Part shown: positions 53,123 to 56,465 of the stretch, piece by piece | How the letters are laid out: each line of letters opens with the position of its first letter | Position numbering within the stretch: the stretch's first letter is position 1 | IMG/VR virus record: IMGVR_UViG_3300049459_000108 | Coordinates: 1-56,465 of that record | DNA: 56,465 nucleotides | Strand: one strand, 5' to 3' | From: a virus | The notes under the pieces: generated by a model | Database searches by the model: none | Seen by the model: the letters and a program-made list of their open reading frames with translations, nothing else | Told to the model about the DNA's origin: nothing | Translations under genes and position numbers: made by a program

Positions 53123-53187
53123 CCTTCCCGCCCACTAGCGCCGTCGAGACGTACCGGGGGAGAACGCCTCTCCAGTAGGCGGGAAAC

Positions 53188-53358
53188 TCATCCCCTCTGA
53201 GAGTTCAGAGGGTAGGGCCGGGGCTGTCGTGCCTCCACGCGATAGCAGGGCCTCTTGTGGAGGAAGATCTCCGAACCAGGCCCGGAGTCCCCGAAGTTGA
53301 GCCTCTTGTCGTACGGCTCACCGACCTTGATCGGCTCGCCGCAGTAGTCGCACCTCAC
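53188..53358 (-). CDS. small zinc-finger-like protein
   Basis: 56 residues from GTG 53358 with GGAGGCACAACG. It begins RCDYCGEPIKVGEPYDKRLN and later has HKRPCYRVEA, giving a CxxC plus His and Cys, a likely zinc finger. Last gene of the small minus-strand cluster 53840-53188. Function unknown. Confidence 0.6.
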   Translation of the reverse strand: MRCDYCGEPIKVGEPYDKRLNFGDSGPGSEIFLHKRPCYRVEARQPRPYPLNSQRG

Positions 53359-53391
53359 CGTTGTGCCTCCGGGGTCGTCATCGCTTCCGAA

Positions 53392-53601
53392 TCAGTTCCA
53401 TGACCTCGTTCGCCATGTCCGCATCTGGTCCATGGCCTCGTTCGCCAGCTTCTCCCAGGCCCTACGCAGGTCCATTCCTGTGCCACAGGGGAAGCGCTCG
53501 TAGGTGCAGGTCTCGCAGAGGCGTTCGTGCTTCACCCATTCCGCCGCAGCAGCCGCAGGCGTACCCGGCTTGGGCGCCGGCCGCTTCCTGCGGGGGCTCA
53601 C
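53392..53601 (-). CDS. small Cys-containing basic protein
   Basis: 69 residues from GTG 53601, overlapping the upstream gene by four bases. Lys/Arg/Pro-rich start (SPRRKRPAPKPGTPAAAA), then CETCTYERFPCGTG, a possible zinc or metal site, and a helical end. Family not recognised. Confidence 0.6.
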   Translation of the reverse strand: MSPRRKRPAPKPGTPAAAAAEWVKHERLCETCTYERFPCGTGMDLRRAWEKLANEAMDQMRTWRTRSWN

Positions 53602-53840
53602 TTCACGGCCTTGGCACTCTCACTCTCCTCAACGAGGGGCGTGAGCTTCTTGACCGCCCGGCAGGGAGCACATGCGTAGTAACCGAGGCTGCAACTAGAG
53701 GGCCGCTCCAGGAGTGACACGAGGACAGAACGTTGGGGTCCCTTGTGGTAGTCGCACCAAGTAGGGTCGTTCACTGTCGGCAGCTCCTTCGCGTAGGTGC
53801 CGGCGCGGGTCCGGGGGCCAGGCAAGGCCCTCGGGCCCAT
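53598..53840 (-). CDS. small Cys-containing protein
   Basis: 80 residues from ATG 53840, chosen because AAGGAAAG fits it; longer in-frame starts have no RBS. Residues near the middle (WCDYHKGPQRSVLV; YYACAPCRAVKKL) carry Cys and His in a zinc-ribbon arrangement. First gene of the minus-strand trio, divergent from the GntR gene, which may control it. Confidence 0.6.
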   Translation of the reverse strand: MGPRALPGPRTRAGTYAKELPTVNDPTWCDYHKGPQRSVLVSLLERPSSCSLGYYACAPCRAVKKLTPLVEESESAKAVK

Positions 53841-53930
53841 TTCTTTCCTTCTTTGGCCCATAGAATGCCCTAGAACACCCAAGAACTCCACCGATCGCCA
53901 GCAGTTCTATGCCGTGCCATGGTCGGAATC

Positions 53931-54155
53931 ATGATCGAGTGGGACGACACAAGGCCGCGGTGGGAACAGGTGGCCGAGCGGATCAAGGCCGACATCGAGG
54001 CCGGCACACTGCGCTCTGGGGCCCGTGTGCCCTCTGTCGTTGCCCTCACGAGGGAGTACGGCATCGCCCAGGCCACTGCTCACAAGGCTCTGGTGTCCCT
54101 CAGAGAAGAGGGAGTCATCAAGACGACCCGAGGCATGGGCAGTTTCGTGATCTAG
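53931..54155 (+). CDS. GntR-family regulator, HTH domain only
   Basis: 74 residues from ATG 53931; ATG 53919 is also possible and neither has a strong RBS. The whole protein is a GntR winged helix: RPRWEQVAERIKADIEAGTL, SGARVPSVVALTREYGIAQA, TAHKALVSLREEGVI, TTRGMGSFVI. Lacking an effector domain, it resembles the short YtrA/KorSA-like regulators of actinobacterial elements. Two operator copies lie 22 and 43 bases after its stop. It is divergent from the minus-strand Cys-rich trio and may control it and the palindrome GGGTATACCC at 54668. Confidence 0.8.
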   Translation: MIEWDDTRPRWEQVAERIKADIEAGTLRSGARVPSVVALTREYGIAQATAHKALVSLREEGVIKTTRGMGSFVI

Positions 54156-54176
54156 CGTCAGATCTTGGGTGATGCG

Positions 54177-54210
54177 TCACACACTCAAGAAACTGGATCA
54201 CGCATTCAAG
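54177..54210 (-). promoter_or_regulatory. tandem pair of operators after the GntR gene
   Basis: TCACACACTCAAG (54177-54189) and TCACGCATTCAAG (54198-54210), 21 bp apart, in reverse orientation. Neither has a usable -10 on the minus strand. They may act as stoperators or repress a promoter for the 54257 gene. Confidence 0.65.
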
Positions 54211-54256
54211 TTTGTGATACCTCTAGAGGCACGCAAGAGAGCGAGCCGGGGTATCC

Positions 54257-54667
54257 ATGAACTCGAAAATACAACTCCTGGGCGCATCTGGGGCCTCGGT
54301 GGCTGCTATAGCAATGGCAGCGTTCTTCCCAAGAGTCGATCCACCCATTGATGCCCGTGCTTACAGCACCTCAGTGCCGGATGATGTGCCTAATACCTAT
54401 GGTGTCGAAGAGACTCCTGAGGCAAAGCTAGCCAAAAAGCCTTCACCTCCCATTACTGTGGCACTAATTGCTAAGGAGCAGCCCATAAAGGCAGCTCCAA
54501 AGCCAGTCACAAAGGAGAAGGTAGTTCGGAATAGGCACAGGAAGCCTTCATATAGCTTCACTACCAGGGAGAGAGTGGATACTAGAGTGTCTAGGTTCCA
54601 AGGTGACCGGCCTTCGGAGGGCCGGCACAGGTACCAAGCTCCTAGTCACTTCTTCTCACGGCGGTAG
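54257..54667 (+). CDS. secreted or membrane-anchored protein, foreign-looking
   Basis: 136 residues from ATG 54257; the RBS is weak (GGGGTATCC). N-terminal hydrophobic segment (LLGASGASVAAIAMAAFFP), then a Pro/Lys/Ala-rich low-complexity middle and a basic, Arg/His-rich end. Codon use is unlike its neighbours, with many A/T third positions (CTAGCCAAAAAG, ATTACTGTG), which points to recent arrival. Function unknown; a surface protein made by the lysogen is one option. Confidence 0.6.
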   Translation: MNSKIQLLGASGASVAAIAMAAFFPRVDPPIDARAYSTSVPDDVPNTYGVEETPEAKLAKKPSPPITVALIAKEQPIKAAPKPVTKEKVVRNRHRKPSYSFTTRERVDTRVSRFQGDRPSEGRHRYQAPSHFFSRR

Positions 54668-54677
54668 GGGTATACCC
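54668..54677. promoter_or_regulatory. perfect 10-bp palindrome
   Basis: GGGTATACCC just after the 54667 stop and 8 bp before a -10-like TACAAT (54685). The size and symmetry fit a dimeric regulator site, for example the local GntR protein. No direct proof. Confidence 0.35.
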
Positions 54678-54693
54678 AACCGCCTACAATATA

Positions 54694-54757
54694 GACGTCG
54701 GTGTCAAAATCGGCGATCCGAGACGCACACCCCTCAATCTGAGACTCAGGTCACAGG
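54694..54757 (+). repeat. dispersed 64-bp control element, copy B
   Basis: Starts GACGTCGGTGTCAAA and ends GAGACTCAGGTCACA, matching copy A at 34591. The palindrome before AGGTCACA is CTGAGACTCAG here. It follows directly on a TACAAT -10-like box and leads to a GTGGGGTTTTTT stretch, possibly an early terminator. Confidence 0.6.
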
Positions 54758-54944
54758 TTGTGGGGTTTTTTATTTCCTTCCACACCCCTGTCTGAGGGGG
54801 AGTTGAGCCCTGTTGAGGACGAGGCCGGCGTCAGCCGGGGGTCAATTGGGGGCGGAATAGAGGGTTTGGGGGAAGGAAATGCCAATTGGGGCAATCTTTT
54901 AAACCCGTACAGGATGACAGGAAGGTACCCCCGGTGGGTCCAGT

Positions 54945-55190
54945 TCAATTGAAATAAAGTATTACCCCCATATACACATGCGTTATCAGATAGAAATGCG
55001 CATTCGAATACGAGTTGCGTTTGTACATAAACACATTCATAGGCACGTGAATATACCTATGCGTGTATGCGTGCATTCCCATAAACGAATACGTGAATAC
55101 AGATATGTGGAGTAATGGGATGTCACTGTGCGTATTCATTCCTACCGTCACAGTGCGTGAGAAAGCGCATTTTATGGTCACTCACAGTCT
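54945..55190. repeat. low-GC stretch with iteron-like repeats
   Basis: A region much richer in A/T than the rest, with many copies of short related words: GCGCATTC, GTGCATTC, GCGTATTC, CGTGAATA and GAATACG on both strands. Also TCACTGTGCGT and TCACAGTGCGT, 26 bp apart. The arrangement is what an origin of replication or a multi-site protein-binding region looks like. Confidence 0.5.
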
Positions 55191-55222
55191 TGACAGTGTG
55201 ACCTGGATCACGCCATATATGG
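55190..55222 (+). promoter_or_regulatory. putative strong-(-35) promoter
   Basis: -35 TTGACA (55190-55195) and, after 17-18 bp, CCATATATGG (55213-55222), a palindrome that includes a -10-like CATATA. The -35 is flanked by TCACAGT and CAGTGTGA, an inverted repeat that may be an operator. Confidence 0.5.
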
Positions 55223-55275
55223 GACATTCAGGGACATAAAAAGGGGCAATTGGGACGAATCAATAGCACCCAAAC

Positions 55276-55288
55276 CTTGAATACGTGA
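55276..55288 (+). promoter_or_regulatory. operator/promoter-like site
   Basis: CTTGAATACGTGA. With TTGAAT as -35, the 17-bp position holds only TCTTTG; GATATT or TATTCT are closer than usual (13-14 bp). It is better called an operator than a promoter. No gene follows for 800 bases. Confidence 0.55.
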
Positions 55289-56014
55289 CGCCTTGATATT
55301 CTTTGGTTGTCGGAAAGGGAAAGGCCCAAAGCCTCCCCGGATCGGCCCCCCGCGAAGCGGGGATGGCCACCGGGTAGAGGGGGCCAGACCCCCCGATTGC
55401 ACAAAGGGTAGGCCCACCAAGGGTCTATTTGGTGCGCCCAAAGGATGGGTGTATCAGAAAGGTGGTGTTGGTCATGGTCATGTGCCGTGGTCCGTAATGA
55501 GCTAGACCTTTGTTCGGATAGGTGGTCCGGGCAGGGTGACAAAGGGTGCGTCTACTAGACGTGTGGCGATACGCACGCCACAAGCGGGGTTTGATCTCCC
55601 GCTCGCTTCGGACGGCTGAACCGCTCGCCGGTGCTATTGATACGCACTGGCCCCCCGGCAGGGGGGCGGGGATGGACTGTCCTGGGTTCTAGTAGGGGTA
55701 TCTCTCAAGAGAGTAAGCAGGGGTTGCGGGCCCGAATGCGGGGCCCGATGACAAGCGCGGCTTTACGCGCCTTCCCTTGCTGGAATCTTGTTGAGCGGAG
55801 CGGTCCGCCTTTGGTCCTCTGAGACAGTCACAGGGTGCTTTTCTAGGCCGGTGACAGCCCGTCCAGTCCCGAGCAAAGGGTCTCGTTACCTCTCGCACTC
55901 TGTGCGCGAGGGTCGTTGTCATGCGCGCTTGCGTATGGCGGCGGCCGTCGCAAACGGGCGCGGGGGGTGCGGGACTGTGCGCGTTCGCTGATCACCGTGC
56001 GGACGGCACGAACC

Positions 56015-56042
56015 GGGGCGGGGGGCATTGCCCCCCCGCCTC
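56015..56042 (+). terminator. G/C-run hairpin, possible terminator
   Basis: GGCGGGGGGC-ATT-GCCCCCCCGCC forms a very stable stem, with T-containing sequence downstream but no clean T run. Placed just upstream of the 56115 gene, it may insulate the accessory operon. Confidence 0.4.
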
Positions 56043-56114
56043 ACACACTGTTGCTGACTAAATTCATTCCCTTGTTGATTGTTGCCCTATCCGTCATCCC
56101 TTTGAGAGGTTGCT

Positions 56115-56465
56115 ATGGGTGCTTTGAAGAATGCGCGTAAGCGTCAGGAGAAGCGTGCGACAGCTGATGAGCTGCGTACGGCCTCTGAGATCCACCGTGC
56201 CCGTCTGGCACGTCAGCAGACCACGCAGGTTGCGAACATGTGCCGACCCGGCGGGTACTACGGTGCGCCTTTCCCGGATGAGGTGGATAAGGACCAGGCC
56301 GCCTACGTCAACGGGAAGGGTCGGAAGGTGACTATCACCCCTGAGAACGTGGGCAAGGTGTCCCGCTTCACGGCCGGTCGCCCGGCCAAGGTGCACACCA
56401 AGTACCTGCCCGATGACAGTTCCTCCGGCCCGGTTGCTGTTGAGCCCACGGGTGAGGAGTCGCGG
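56115..56465 (+). CDS. 5' part of a phage protein completed at 2-265 (hypothetical)
   Basis: From ATG 56115 (TTTGAGAGGTTGCT upstream). The first ~75 residues are basic and helical (ALKNARKRQEKRATADELRT; EIHRARLARQQTT), followed by MCRPGGYYGAPFPDEVDKDQ. It runs off the window in frame and continues at position 2, giving about 162 residues. No family is recognised. It heads the long accessory operon. Confidence 0.75.
   Translation, partial: MGALKNARKRQEKRATADELRTASEIHRARLARQQTTQVANMCRPGGYYGAPFPDEVDKDQAAYVNGKGRKVTITPENVGKVSRFTAGRPAKVHTKYLPDDSSSGPVAVEPTGEESR
56339..56464. repeat. terminal redundancy, right copy
   Basis: Identical to bases 1-126. The next base (56465, G) differs from base 127 (T), most likely an end-of-contig error. 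Confidence 0.9.

Larger units (their letters stand above)
54668..56114. other. 1.4-kb non-coding control region
   Basis: No open frame here has a credible RBS, codon pattern or recognisable product. Contents, left to right: palindrome 54668, element copy B 54694, a low-GC repeat-rich stretch 54945-55190, a promoter-like sequence 55190-55222, an operator at 55276, then GC-rich sequence with several hairpins (for example around 55360, 55655, 55735 and 56015-56042) up to the gene at 56115. Plausible origin or master control region. Confidence 0.6.

Noticed and set aside
54945-55190. CRISPR-like array
   Set aside because: The repeats are short (7-9 bases), irregular in spacing and on both strands; no repeat-spacer pattern.
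55276-55305. Standard promoter at 55276
   Set aside because: No acceptable -10 at 16-18 bp from TTGAAT; kept as operator only.
55208-56100. Short frames in the GC-rich part of the control region
   Set aside because: None has an RBS, codon pattern or similarity; hairpin-rich sequence gives open frames by chance.

Overview
The window is one essentially complete genome of a temperate, siphovirus-type tailed phage of an actinobacterium, most likely Streptomyces or a close relative. The evidence is GC-rich codons, a large serine integrase, ThyX, a class II (B12-type) ribonucleotide reductase, Lsr2-like domains, an actinobacterial AhpC-like gene fragment and an L5-type immunity repressor. Bases 1-126 recur as 56339-56464, and one gene (56115 onward, ending at 265) reads through that join. 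The contig is therefore an opened circle and its ends are arbitrary.

Layout, reading around the circle. (1) 56115 to 11143, plus strand: a long operon of about 30 mostly tiny genes, often with ATGA/GTGA overlaps and broken by intrinsic terminators. It includes two separate genes resembling the N- and C-terminal halves of Lsr2, a DUF3987-type primase/helicase-like protein, a stand-alone copy of that protein's C-terminal domain, and a DUF6884/YaaA-like protein. (2) 33627 down to 11251, minus strand: late genes in the usual order read right to left. These are two tRNAs, a small Cys protein, terminase small and large subunits, portal, scaffold, major capsid, head-tail connectors, major tail protein, two tail assembly chaperones joined by a -1 frameshift site, tape measure, distal tail, tail hub, tail-tip protein, a beta-helix/SGNH tail spike, a membrane protein, GH25 endolysin and holin. 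One plus-strand gene (25360-25620) is inserted inside this block. (3) 33741-34326: a YbjQ-like gene and an HNH nuclease beside the terminase. (4) 34776-49037, plus strand: the repressor, then replication and nucleotide metabolism (Cas4/RecB-like nuclease, RecA/DnaB-like ATPase, endonuclease VII, a split primase, metallophosphoesterase, sigma-like protein, RNR, ThyX, family A DNA polymerase, dCMP deaminase). (5) 49082-51271: serine integrase (minus), a likely attP zone and a 53-codon AhpC-like fragment. (6) 51272-54667: a HTH/zinc protein, a DUF2637-like membrane protein with a C-terminal HTH, three minus-strand Cys-rich genes, a GntR-type regulator and a foreign-looking secreted or anchored protein. 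(7) 54668-56114: about 1.4 kb with no gene I can support, including a low-GC, repeat-rich stretch that is a candidate origin or control region.

Two points stand out. A 13-bp asymmetric sequence, consensus CTTGAATNCGTGA, occurs about 13 times, in both orientations. It overlaps the -35 box of several sigma70-like promoters (TTGAAT, 17 bp, then a -10), including the promoter of the L5-like repressor itself. This matches the operator/stoperator logic of mycobacteriophage L5 and should switch off replication, integrase and control genes in a lysogen. Second, the start of an ahpC-type peroxiredoxin gene, with its own ribosome binding site, lies just upstream of the integrase and breaks off immediately before the catalytic-Cys segment. 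This suggests integration into host ahpC with restoration of the gene from the phage-borne 5' part. Starts and functions below come from reading the sequence alone; no database search was possible.
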